Assembly (NCBI RefSeq): GCF_028743515.2
Contig: NZ_CP117969.2
Location: forward strand, 617,001-681,000
Direction of reading: 5' to 3'
DNA from: Imtechella halotolerans
GTDB lineage: Bacteria > Bacteroidota > Bacteroidia > Flavobacteriales > Flavobacteriaceae
Length of the DNA: 64,000 nucleotides
The notes beneath the pieces are model-generated. The model worked only from the letters and a program-made list of their open reading frames with translations. It did not search any database and was not told where the DNA came from. Each line of letters opens with the position of its first letter. Position 1 is the stretch's first letter. The translations under genes were made by a program, and so were the position numbers. Below are positions 28,567 through 36,922 of the stretch, piece after piece.

Positions 28567-31086
28567 CTATCCTTTTATTTTTGGTTTCTGAAGGGAATCT
28601 TTCCCGATAGAAATCATGTTGGTAATGAGTTTAAATGCCCCTGGAACTCCCTCTGGAAGTTCACGAAAGAAACTTAATCCTGTATAAATATAGTAACCTT
28701 TTCCGTAAGGAGCTACTAAAAGGCTACCTTCTTTGGGCGATTCGCCTTTGTCATTCATAGATAGAATAGGCACAAAGGCAGGATCCCAGTCATTAGGAAA
28801 ATAAAGTCCTCGTTCTTGAACCCATCCATCAAAATCACCTGGGACAATTTTATTTGGGCCTGTTATAATAGGGTGGTTTGGAGCTATAATACGTACTGGA
28901 GCATCCTCTTCAGTAACTCTATCTCGTGATATTTTTAGAGGGTAGGGAGCTAACCCGTTAAATTGACTTAAAGCCCGGTCAGTGGTGTTGTATTGAACAA
29001 TTAGATTACCTCCGTTTTTCACATAATCAAGTAAAATAGGCTGCTTATAGGTGAGTGGATCAATTACATTATAGGCACGGATTCCCACCACGATAGCATC
29101 AAATTGTTGCAGATAATTTTCTGTGATATTTTCAGGAGTTATTAGCGCTACCCTATAGCCAATTTGTTCCAGGCTTTTAGGAACTTCATCTCCAGCCCCC
29201 ATCAGATAACCAATATGGTTTCCTGCTTTTTGTAGGTTTAGGCGTACAATTTTGGAGGAGGCCTCTTTTAGGATTGATTGTTTGGGAATATGAGGATAAT
29301 CAATAGTTATTAATTCCTGATTGTAGGTGTTTTTTGGTGTGGTGACAAAGGCCTTTAGCAGCGCATCACTCTCAAAGGCAGGAGGAGTAACTGTAAATGT
29401 GAGAATCTGCTCGTCATTTTTTAAAGCAATATCAAATGGAAGCTCTGCGGGGGTGATTTGCCAACCCTTAGGTGCTTCAAGCCGTACCATTCCCTTTACT
29501 CCCGTTTCTCCTGCTTTTACATGCACAGGGAGTAATTTAGAATTCGCATCAGGAAAAACGGTTACTTTATGGGCAATGCTTACGGTCACTGGAGGAAGTA
29601 TTTCAAAAGGTTGGTACACTTCTCCTTTCTCAGGATTGTTGTATTTATATACAATTTCTCGTTGTATTTCAAAGGGCACACCATCAACCTTTAATTGATA
29701 GCTTAAATAGGGGCGGTGAGTATCCGGATTCCCTCTGAGAAGTTGATCCTTTACCGTGTACATACCTAGATTGCCTTGCTCAGCTAGCCAATAGGGAGAT
29801 GTATAAGGAGCATTTTTTGCAATAGGAATCGTTGTGGTTGTATTGAAAGGTTTGTTGAATACTAATGGACTTCCTTCAATGGTCATGGATTCAAACTTTA
29901 TGTGCTCAAGTACCACGGATTGACTACTTCTATTAATGGCTTCTATCTTCAGTGAAACGTTGTTTCCGGGAGCAACTGTTTGTTCAAGGGCTACTGCCTC
30001 AATAAATAAACCTGTGGTTGCTATTATAAGCTCCTGAAGTTCCTGCAATTTATATTCCTTCCACGGGTTTTCAGGAACCTTTGTAAGAAGTTCATAGGCT
30101 TTTAAAAGTTCCCCTACGTGGGTGTCGGGTTGTCTGAAATTGAAATTTTCAGCGACCTTAGTTAGGATCTCGCCGATTGCCTTTCCTCCAGGCATACGTT
30201 CCCAACTGGTGGTTATACCATCGAAAAGATCATTCTTGTTGGTGGGAAAGTCACCTTTTAAAAATTCTAGGTATTCATTTTCATTACCACGGTTTCCAAT
30301 CACACCAAAGCCTTGTGAACTGTGTTGACTTCTGCTTAGTGCGGCTATTTCCCCATTGCTTTTTCCTTTAAGTGGATAGAAGGTACCCGTATTGAGTTGT
30401 AGTAAATTGGTTTTATCCGCCTTTTGAAAGTTTTCTTCACTTCCATAGAACCACCATGAAGTATTAAAAAATAAACGTTTGGGTTGCCATGGCTGTACAT
30501 ATTTTAACTGCTCAGGATAGGCCGTTGGGTCTGCTGCCAGATCAAAAGCTTCGACACTAAGGATGGCAGAAGATGTATGATGTCCGTGAGTGGTTCCAGG
30601 GCTTCTATGGTCAAAACGATTAATGATTACATCAGGTCTTAGTTTTCGTATGGTCCAAACCACATCTGCCATCACTTCCTCTTTATTCCAAAGAGAGAGG
30701 GTTTCATCAGGATGTTTGGAGTACCCAAAATCATTGGCGCGAGTAAAACGTTGTTGGCCACCGTCTGTACTTCTGGCAGCTATTAATTCCTGTGTTCGTA
30801 TCACCCCAAGTAGTTCTCGAAGTTCAGTGCCAATAAGGTTTTGTCCACCATCACCTCTGGTTATGGAAAGGTAGGCAGTACGAGCATGAACATCATTGGA
30901 TAAATACGAAATAAGCTTCGTGTTCTCATCATCCGGGTGTGCAGCTATGTATAGTGCTGTACCAAAAAAGTTTAGTTTTTGAAGAGATTCATACAATTGG
31001 GCAGCATCGGGCTTTTTCGGTGGTTGCCCATAAATAATGGATAAATTCCCTAAAATTAGAAATGCCCAAAGGAGTTTCTTATACAT
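28567..31086 (-). CDS. Large exported PIG-L family deacetylase
   Basis: An 839-residue protein starting at MYKKLLWAFLILGNLSIIYGQ (signal peptide); the longer frame adds eleven residues ahead of the signal. The LmbE/PIG-L domain (about 30-270) has the zinc motif AAHPDDENT and the downstream HGHHTSS. The middle carries beta-sandwich domains (NEW3-like, about 500-600). The C-terminal third (about 640-835) resembles a class I glutamine-amidotransferase/ThuA-like fold (AIVVGIRAYNV, YVKNGGNLIVQYN, GKGYYIYTGLSFFRELPEG). It probably removes acetyl groups from an N-acetylated sugar conjugate outside the cytoplasm. Its operon with a Na+ symporter suggests that product uptake follows (inference). Confidence 0.85.
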   Translation of the reverse strand: MYKKLLWAFLILGNLSIIYGQPPKKPDAAQLYESLQKLNFFGTALYIAAHPDDENTKLISYLSNDVHARTAYLSITRGDGGQNLIGTELRELLGVIRTQELIAARSTDGGQQRFTRANDFGYSKHPDETLSLWNKEEVMADVVWTIRKLRPDVIINRFDHRSPGTTHGHHTSSAILSVEAFDLAADPTAYPEQLKYVQPWQPKRLFFNTSWWFYGSEENFQKADKTNLLQLNTGTFYPLKGKSNGEIAALSRSQHSSQGFGVIGNRGNENEYLEFLKGDFPTNKNDLFDGITTSWERMPGGKAIGEILTKVAENFNFRQPDTHVGELLKAYELLTKVPENPWKEYKLQELQELIIATTGLFIEAVALEQTVAPGNNVSLKIEAINRSSQSVVLEHIKFESMTIEGSPLVFNKPFNTTTTIPIAKNAPYTSPYWLAEQGNLGMYTVKDQLLRGNPDTHRPYLSYQLKVDGVPFEIQREIVYKYNNPEKGEVYQPFEILPPVTVSIAHKVTVFPDANSKLLPVHVKAGETGVKGMVRLEAPKGWQITPAELPFDIALKNDEQILTFTVTPPAFESDALLKAFVTTPKNTYNQELITIDYPHIPKQSILKEASSKIVRLNLQKAGNHIGYLMGAGDEVPKSLEQIGYRVALITPENITENYLQQFDAIVVGIRAYNVIDPLTYKQPILLDYVKNGGNLIVQYNTTDRALSQFNGLAPYPLKISRDRVTEEDAPVRIIAPNHPIITGPNKIVPGDFDGWVQERGLYFPNDWDPAFVPILSMNDKGESPKEGSLLVAPYGKGYYIYTGLSFFRELPEGVPGAFKLITNMISIGKDSLQKPKIKG

Positions 31087-31207
31087 AGTAGTGGTTTTGG
31101 TGGTATCCAAATATATCAAAAAATGTACCTCAATTTGAATTTTAAAATTTCTTTAACGAAGCACAAAGGGGATGTTGCCAATGAAAAATTCACGACAACT
31201 CCTTTTG

Positions 31208-31741
31208 TTAATGACTTTTTTCGTCATCTTCATTTCGTTTCGAAATTAGTGATACACCCTTTTGAAGGAGTAGGTTGTTAGGGTAGGTAATCAGCTCTCC
31301 ATCATCCGTTCGTAGGTGAATATGAAATGCTTTGATGTCTTCAATAAGGGCCTCAGTAGGAAAATCTTTGTCTTGTATACGGATACGATCTCCTATTTTA
31401 AAAGGGAATGAAAAAAACAATACCACTCCTGCCGTAATATTACTGAGGATAGACCACTGGGCAAATAAGGCAACACCAATAATGGCAAAGGCGGAAGAAA
31501 GGAATAATCCTAATTCTTTAAAATCTGCTCCCCATGTAAAGCTTATGGCAATAGTCCCCAACATAATAAGTGTACCGTTTATGTACTTAATGATGAGTTT
31601 AGTACGCATTTTGTCGATATCACTTAACTGAGCAACGCGTTTAATAATTTTATGAAGAATAACTTTAAGAAATAACAAAATAGCTATGATAGCTAAGGTT
31701 TGGTATATATCTACCATGGAATTTTTAAAAAAGTCTTGCAC
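31208..31741 (-). CDS. Small MscS-type mechanosensitive channel
   Basis: A 177-residue protein with three transmembrane segments. The pore-helix/beta-domain region NITAGVVLFFSFPFKIGDRIRI-like and EDIKAFHIHLRTDDGELITYPNNLLLQKGVSLI match the MscS signature. It stops before the C-terminal alpha/beta vestibule of E. coli MscS, as do many short homologues. It is expected to open on membrane tension during hypo-osmotic shock. It lies 31 bp after the maf gene on the same strand. Confidence 0.88.
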   Translation of the reverse strand: MQDFFKNSMVDIYQTLAIIAILLFLKVILHKIIKRVAQLSDIDKMRTKLIIKYINGTLIMLGTIAISFTWGADFKELGLFLSSAFAIIGVALFAQWSILSNITAGVVLFFSFPFKIGDRIRIQDKDFPTEALIEDIKAFHIHLRTDDGELITYPNNLLLQKGVSLISKRNEDDEKSH

Positions 31742-31772
31742 AGGAATCGGTTTAAAAGGCTAAGATACGGAC

Positions 31773-32360
31773 TTATTCTATCATACTCAATAGGGTGCTA
31801 TAGAGCAGATGGGTGGGAAGACCCATCACATTAAAATAAGACCCTTCTATAGAAGTTACCCCTATATATCCAATCCATTCTTGGATACCATAAGCCCCTG
31901 CCTTGTCGAAAGGTTTGTAGGTGGTAACGTAATAATTAATTTCTTCCAAGGTCAATTCTTTGAAGTGCACTTTCGTAACCGCATTGACAGTCTTTTCAAG
32001 TTTTTTGGAGGTAAAGCATATGGAAGTGATTACCTCGTGAGTTTTTCCGGATAAGGATTCCAGCATAGCGACCGCCTCCTGGTGTGTTCGGGGTTTACCT
32101 AAGGCTTGTCCATTATGCCATACGATGGTATCAGAAGTAATAAGAATCTCATTATCTGCCAATTCTTCCTTGAAAGGAAGTGCCTTGAGTTGTGCCAAAT
32201 AATCCGAAATATCACTATGATGAAGTCTGTCCGAATAGATTTCATCTACCTCTTTGATACGGATCTCAAAATCAAGTCCGAAATCTTTAAAAAACTGCTG
32301 TCGTCTAGGGGAGTTGGAAGCTAGAATGATTCGATAACCTGATAGTTTTTCTTGTAACAT
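31773..32360 (-). CDS. maf: Maf-like nucleotide pyrophosphatase
   Basis: A 195-residue Maf/YhdE protein: ILASNSPRRQQFFKDFGLDF at the N-terminus, TSDTIVWHNGQALGKPRTHQEAV in the middle, and DKAGAYGIQEWIGYIGVTSIEGSYFNVMGLP at the end. Maf proteins hydrolyse non-canonical or canonical nucleoside triphosphates and help restrain septum formation or prevent misincorporation. It is last but one of the operon running from the DUF2520 gene through kdsC-like and ubiA-like genes. Confidence 0.94.
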   Translation of the reverse strand: MLQEKLSGYRIILASNSPRRQQFFKDFGLDFEIRIKEVDEIYSDRLHHSDISDYLAQLKALPFKEELADNEILITSDTIVWHNGQALGKPRTHQEAVAMLESLSGKTHEVITSICFTSKKLEKTVNAVTKVHFKELTLEEINYYVTTYKPFDKAGAYGIQEWIGYIGVTSIEGSYFNVMGLPTHLLYSTLLSMIE

Positions 32361-32367
32361 AGTGGTG

Positions 32368-33294
32368 TTAAGGATTGATAATTGTGAAATACATTAGTAC
32401 TAGGATGCCTGCTGCTGCAACCAGTATACCTTTTAAAAAGGTACTTATAAATGGTATGTTTTTTTTATGTTTCACAGAGAAACAGCGAGTACTAATATAC
32501 AATAAAGGTCCGATAATCCCCAATAGTACATACAAGACTACTGGGAGTTGAGTGTATAAATAACGATACATTATGCCAAAGGAAAGTAAGGCAGTACCAA
32601 CGCATAATACTCCGCAAAGCACTCCTGTTCTACGGATTCCTATAAGAATGGGAATACTGCGTACCCCAAAGGAGTAGTCTCCATCCATATCATACGCATC
32701 TTTTATGATTTCTCTGATAAAGGATACGATAAAAGCAACTACACCAAGGCCCAAACTCCATTGGAAAATCCAAGAAACCACAAATCCTTTAAAGGCAGGT
32801 AACATAGGAATAATAGCAAAAATAGGGATGGTAAGTACATTTAAAAAAACCAGCAGTGCGACGATTAAATTCCCTATCAACAGCTTTTTATAAAAAGAGG
32901 TGGCATAGAGATATAATAGGGCAGAACATAAGATAAACCAGGTGGCATAGGATGGTTTTCCTAGCTGGTAACTAACCCAAAAACCAATACCGACACCTAC
33001 CATATTAAGTGCTATATAAAGGTTGAAAGCTGATTTCTCTTGTACATGAGTGTTGATCACTACTCGGTTTGGGTAGTTAACTCGATCAATGTCGACACTT
33101 TCAATGGCGTGTAATACATACCCGGCAGCGGCAATGCATACACTGGCAACCACTAGCAAAGACCACTGAAATACATCTAAAGGAGTGGAGGGAACTAATG
33201 GCTTAATTAGTAAAAAATACATACTTGCCTGTACAAATACCAGTAGCAATAGGTTGGGTATCCGAAGCAGTCTGAGTACGGACATATTAGTCAT
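32368..33294 (-). CDS. UbiA-family prenyltransferase (geranylgeranylglycerol-phosphate geranylgeranyltransferase-like)
   Basis: A 308-residue polytopic membrane protein (about 8-9 helices) with the two Asp-rich UbiA motifs, the first degenerate in ESVDIDRVNYPNR and the second complete in EIIKDAYDMDGDYSFGVRSIP. It transfers a prenyl diphosphate to an acceptor in the membrane. In Flavobacteriia the homologue next to maf is usually annotated as a GGGP geranylgeranyltransferase, but quinone-type acceptors are not excluded. The start overlaps the kdsC-like stop by 8 bp; M4 is an alternative start. Confidence 0.85.
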   Translation of the reverse strand: MTNMSVLRLLRIPNLLLLVFVQASMYFLLIKPLVPSTPLDVFQWSLLVVASVCIAAAGYVLHAIESVDIDRVNYPNRVVINTHVQEKSAFNLYIALNMVGVGIGFWVSYQLGKPSYATWFILCSALLYLYATSFYKKLLIGNLIVALLVFLNVLTIPIFAIIPMLPAFKGFVVSWIFQWSLGLGVVAFIVSFIREIIKDAYDMDGDYSFGVRSIPILIGIRRTGVLCGVLCVGTALLSFGIMYRYLYTQLPVVLYVLLGIIGPLLYISTRCFSVKHKKNIPFISTFLKGILVAAAGILVLMYFTIINP

Positions 33295-33817
33295 ATTTGG
33301 CTTCTGTGTCTGCTGCCCATTTACCTTGTACTTTCAGTACTTGTTCTATAATATCGCGAACACAACCCTGACCCCCTCGTTTATGTGAGACATAAAGAGA
33401 AGCATTTTTTACCTCTTGGACTGCATCTTGGGGACAGGATGCTACCGCAACCATTTCCATTGCAGGAAGGTCAGGAATATCATCCCCCATATATAATACA
33501 TGTTGCGGAGCAATTCCATAAACATCTAGATACCGATCAAGTTCCTCCGCCTTATGATGCGAGCCCATATAGATGTCAGTAATTCCTAGTGCACGTAGTC
33601 TAGATCGAACTCCTTCGTTACTTCCTCCAGAAATGATGCACACGTTGTATCCTTTGTCTACGGCTGTTTTAAGAGCATATCCATCTTTAGTATTCATAGT
33701 GCGTAACAATTGTCCATCTGTGGTAATGATGACAGATCCGTCGGTAAGAACGCCATCTACATCAAATACAAAAGTGGTAATTTGATGAAGGTATTCTTTA
33801 TAGCTTTTGGTGTCCAT
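33287..33817 (-). CDS. HAD-IIIA (KdsC-like) phosphatase
   Basis: A 176-residue cofactor-dependent HAD hydrolase, starting at MDTKSYKEYLHQITTFVFDVDGVLTDG; a start at 33847 would lie further inside the upstream gene. Motif I is DVDGVLTDG, motif II IISGG, motif III the Lys of HHKAEEL, and motif IV YMGDDIPDLPAM. KdsC removes phosphate from KDO-8-phosphate in LPS core synthesis; related HAD-IIIA enzymes act on other sugar phosphates, so the exact substrate is open. It overlaps the DUF2520 gene by 20 bp, implying coupling. Confidence 0.9.
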   Translation of the reverse strand: MDTKSYKEYLHQITTFVFDVDGVLTDGSVIITTDGQLLRTMNTKDGYALKTAVDKGYNVCIISGGSNEGVRSRLRALGITDIYMGSHHKAEELDRYLDVYGIAPQHVLYMGDDIPDLPAMEMVAVASCPQDAVQEVKNASLYVSHKRGGQGCVRDIIEQVLKVQGKWAADTEAKYD

Positions 33818-34565
33818 ATGTAGTAAGAATTGATTCAGTGAAAGCACTATACAGTGATTGATACTGAGTGTTTGTTAAATGAGTAAGTTGTTTATCTATG
33901 GTATTTTTGTCATTTCTTCTAGCCGGTCCTGTTTGTGCATCAAATGGAGTCATCTCTGTAATTTTCTGAGCGGTTTCTTTTATTAAAGGCTTTAAAACAT
34001 CAAAGGAAACCTGATGAGTCTCACATAGCTCTTGTCCAATAAAGTATAGGTGATTTACAAAGTTATTTACAAATACTGCAGAAAGATGCAAGGCGGCTCT
34101 TTGTGTACTGTTGACATGATAGCGTAAGGGAGTGATTTTAGCTCCTAATTCCTTTAATAGTTGCAAATCTTCAGGATTCTCAGCTTCCAGACATAAGGGA
34201 ATCTGATCAAATGGAATCCTGCGATTCATCGAGAAGCTTTGTAATGCATAGAATACCCCTTTACGATTTTGATCTCCTAAGGAATCCATGGGAACACTGC
34301 CAGAGGTATGTACTACCAGTTGGTCTTTAAAAGGGAGTTCTAAAGAGACTTGCCTTATAGCGTCATCAGCTACTGCAATGATAAAAATATCGGCAGCATC
34401 CAAATCCTTTAGTGAATGAACTAAAGGTGTAGATAACTGATGGAATCCATCGGCAAACTCACTTCTGTTGTAAAGCTGTTGCAGTTTTACTCCTGAGGCA
34501 TTATTCAGTGCAGTAGCCAAATGAAAAGCTACATTGCCACCTCCTATAATACTAACGGTAATCAT
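33798..34565 (-). CDS. DUF2520 / Rossmann-like dehydrogenase-type protein
   Basis: A 255-residue two-domain protein: an N-terminal Rossmann fold (VSIIGGGNVAFHLATAL; DIFIIAVADDAI; VVHTSGSVPMDSL) and a C-terminal helical domain (STQRAALHLSAVFVNNFVNHLY; LIKETAQKI; QTGPARRNDKNTIDKHL-like pattern). This F420/6-phosphogluconate-dehydrogenase-like architecture is common in Bacteroidota, always uncharacterised. It heads the operon with the kdsC-like, ubiA-like and maf genes. Confidence 0.88.
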   Translation of the reverse strand: MITVSIIGGGNVAFHLATALNNASGVKLQQLYNRSEFADGFHQLSTPLVHSLKDLDAADIFIIAVADDAIRQVSLELPFKDQLVVHTSGSVPMDSLGDQNRKGVFYALQSFSMNRRIPFDQIPLCLEAENPEDLQLLKELGAKITPLRYHVNSTQRAALHLSAVFVNNFVNHLYFIGQELCETHQVSFDVLKPLIKETAQKITEMTPFDAQTGPARRNDKNTIDKQLTHLTNTQYQSLYSAFTESILTTYGHQKL

Positions 34566-34616
34566 GCTGCTAAAATACGGATTTTGGAATGATAGCTCAG
34601 TTTTTTGTTAGAATGA

Positions 34617-35912
34617 TTAGCCTTGTGGCCTATAGGATTGATTTTTAATTAAAAGGGAAAGCAATAATCCCGTTCCTACTATACATGCCCCACTGATAAA
34701 CGTGAGATAGGCTGCCTTTTCAGGGAAGGTATCTTTGAACAGGGCCACCATCTGAGGGCCTATAATTCCTGCTACCGACCAAGCCGTTAGGATGGCCCCA
34801 TAAAGCATTGCGTAATTTTCAGAACCAAACAAATCATGGATAAAAGCGGGGATGGTGCCAAAACCACCTCCGTAACAAAGCAAAATATAACAAAGTAATA
34901 CCGCAAATAGCCATGGGTTATTCGTATAGGCTAGTAGTATAAAGCAAACTATTTGTGTGCCTAACATCCAGCGAAAGGTTTGGACCCTTCCTATTTTATC
35001 GGACATACTTCCCCAGAAAAATCGTCCAATGCCATTGAATATCGAAGTCACTGCAATCAGGGTAGCCCCATAGGAAGCTAGTTTAGCGATGGTGGCTGGT
35101 TGTGTAATGTCAAGGGTAAAGGAGGTCGCCCATAGATCCTGAAATAAGGGAGATTGAAATCCTATAATGGCAATACCTGCCGTAATATTACAAAAGAAAA
35201 TGATCCAGATAAGGAAAAACTTCCTTGAAAAAAGTGTACCTAATGACGAAGACTGCTTTGTATTAGGAGGCTCCTTATCCTTGGTCACTGAAGGAGGATT
35301 GGTAATCAAAAATCCTACGGGAATAGTGATGCATAAAAAGAGAATTCCTAGCCATCGAAACACCTTTACTAATATGGCTTGTTGTGCTACCAAATCAAGT
35401 GAAGGGGAATATTCAAAATAGTGTAACAGCATGGGGGCAAATAATTTGGACATGGCCAGAGCACCTAAACCAAATCCCATGACTACCAGTCCGGTAGCAA
35501 ATCCTTTTTTCTCTGGGAACCATTTGGCTACGGTGGCAACAGGAGTGACATAGCCAGCTCCAAGTCCACAACCACCAATAAGTCCATAGGTTAAAAATAG
35601 TAAGATGGCACTTTGAGCCTGTAAAGCCATGGATGCTGTAATGTATCCTAACCCAAAAAGTAGTCCACCGACAATGGCTAGTTTCTGTGGTCCTATCTTT
35701 GGAAGAAGTTGACCACTGATGGCTGCGGATATTCCAAGAAAACAAATAGCTAAACTAAAAGCCCATGCAGTCATACTTTGGGACCACCCAAAAGCGGTTG
35801 CTAGTGGGAGTTGAAAAAATGACCAAGCATACGCGGTACCCAAGCATAATTGAAGAAAGGTACCTGCAATGGTTACTATCCACCGTTGAGAGCGGAAAGA
35901 GCGTGTGTTCAT
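34617..35912 (-). CDS. MFS transporter, OFA (oxalate/formate antiporter-like) family
   Basis: A 431-residue, 12-helix major facilitator protein. The start at MNTRSFRSQRWIVTIAGTF is preferred; the frame from 35951 adds thirteen polar residues. Family marks are LCLGTAYAWSFFQLPLATAFGWS, KWFPEKKGFATGLVVMGFGLGA and the mid-loop WGSMSDKIGRVQTF. OFA transporters exchange small carboxylates (oxalate/formate, lactate, pyruvate); the substrate here is unknown. It is divergent from the globin unit, and the FNR-like palindrome at 36025-36042 lies in the shared upstream region. Confidence 0.88.
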   Translation of the reverse strand: MNTRSFRSQRWIVTIAGTFLQLCLGTAYAWSFFQLPLATAFGWSQSMTAWAFSLAICFLGISAAISGQLLPKIGPQKLAIVGGLLFGLGYITASMALQAQSAILLFLTYGLIGGCGLGAGYVTPVATVAKWFPEKKGFATGLVVMGFGLGALAMSKLFAPMLLHYFEYSPSLDLVAQQAILVKVFRWLGILFLCITIPVGFLITNPPSVTKDKEPPNTKQSSSLGTLFSRKFFLIWIIFFCNITAGIAIIGFQSPLFQDLWATSFTLDITQPATIAKLASYGATLIAVTSIFNGIGRFFWGSMSDKIGRVQTFRWMLGTQIVCFILLAYTNNPWLFAVLLCYILLCYGGGFGTIPAFIHDLFGSENYAMLYGAILTAWSVAGIIGPQMVALFKDTFPEKAAYLTFISGACIVGTGLLLSLLIKNQSYRPQG

Positions 35913-36024
35913 GATTGGAAGTGGGTCTACAGCCTCGTAATTAAGGTACACTTACCGGGCTGTATCGTTGGCAGTAAGCATACTTTGTATCTGTTAAAAA
36001 TACACAAATTGACTGAGAAATGGG

Positions 36025-36042
36025 TTATGATTTGAATCATAA
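36025..36042 (+). promoter_or_regulatory. FNR/CRP-like palindromic site
   Basis: TTATGATT-TG-AATCATAA, perfect 8-bp arms, contains TGAT-N4-ATCA, the core of FNR-type sites (TTGAT-N4-ATCAA) with A in place of the outer T. A -7-like box CATCTTTG follows at 36063-36070 with no -33 TTG. If transcription starts 5 nt after the box, as for the SRP RNA, the site centre is at about -41.5, the position of class II activator sites. Confidence 0.6.
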
Positions 36043-36097
36043 AATTTCTAAGAATCAGTCCCCATCTTTGTATTACCACAAATGAAAGCACAGTATC

Positions 36098-36373
36098 ATG
36101 GTTTTGAATAAGTTATATCTTCGTTTTAAGGAGCATTATATGCTTTATATGCCCATGAGCATCATTTTTCAGAGCTGCTTAGGTGCCTTTGCGGCAAGCT
36201 ATATACTGTTTTCTATGGATTCAATTTGGGGTATCCTTGCCTTGACCCTTAGTGTAAGTCTTTGTATGATCTATAATGCAGCAATTCTGGCACAACTCAG
36301 TGTACGATGGGTCTTTAAATTATTGGTAGCCTCCGTGGTGCTTAATGCACTGCTATTGTTATTATATTGGTAA
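36098..36373 (+). CDS. Small two- to three-helix membrane protein, unknown
   Basis: A 91-residue protein, not recognised. It begins with a basic MVLNKLYLRFKEHY segment followed by hydrophobic helices at about 17-40, 44-65 and 72-90. It lies just downstream of the FNR-like promoter and 40 bp before a truncated haemoglobin gene, so it is probably co-expressed with it. A role at the membrane under low oxygen or nitrosative stress is an inference from position only. Confidence 0.65.
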   Translation: MVLNKLYLRFKEHYMLYMPMSIIFQSCLGAFAASYILFSMDSIWGILALTLSVSLCMIYNAAILAQLSVRWVFKLLVASVVLNALLLLLYW

Positions 36374-36413
36374 TAGGGCAGGATACTAAACCAGTAATTT
36401 TTATTTTTACCAC

Positions 36414-36806
36414 ATGGAAAAGAGAGAGTTGACTACCCGCGATGATGTTCGTCAATTGGTGCATAGCTTTTATGCTGCCGTTCGACAAGATGCCTTATTG
36501 GGGCCTATTTTTAATGGAATGATTCATAATTGGGAGGCTCATTTGGAGCATTTGACTGATTTCTGGTGCGCCCAGCTCTTTATCGATCGATCCTACAATG
36601 GCAACCCTATTGAAGTTCATAGAAAGGTAGATGCTTTTGCCAATCACGCGCTTAGTGAACATCATTTTGGAGCTTGGTTAAATTTATGGATAGACACCCT
36701 AGATGCTTCTTTTCAGGGTGATAATGTGTTTATTCTAAAGAATAGAGCACGTAAGATGGCGAGTTTCATCCATATTGACGTATTTACACATAGGTCGTCC
36801 ACGTAA
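36414..36806 (+). CDS. Group III truncated haemoglobin
   Basis: A 130-residue globin of the 2-over-2 fold, group III. Features are an N-terminal DDVRQLVHSFYAAVRQDALLGPIF, LTDFWCAQLF around the E helix, and the proximal-His helix NHALSEHHFGAWLNLW. Group III globins bind O2 and NO and are usually linked to microaerobic growth or NO detoxification, consistent with the FNR-like site upstream of the unit. It is encoded 40 bp after the small membrane protein. Confidence 0.9.
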   Translation: MEKRELTTRDDVRQLVHSFYAAVRQDALLGPIFNGMIHNWEAHLEHLTDFWCAQLFIDRSYNGNPIEVHRKVDAFANHALSEHHFGAWLNLWIDTLDASFQGDNVFILKNRARKMASFIHIDVFTHRSST

Positions 36807-36922
36807 ACAAATAATTAACATAATATTGTAGGGTTTTACTCTTGTAAATAGGGAAGTAAATAAGAAAAACAACCTATTTTTGTACTCGTTTGTATTAAAA
36901 CAATCTTAAAGGACATACGCTC

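Noticed and set aside
31332-31631. 99-codon plus-strand frame inside the MscS-type gene
   Set aside because: It is a shadow of a well-supported minus-strand coding sequence; the same applies to the other opposite-strand frames.
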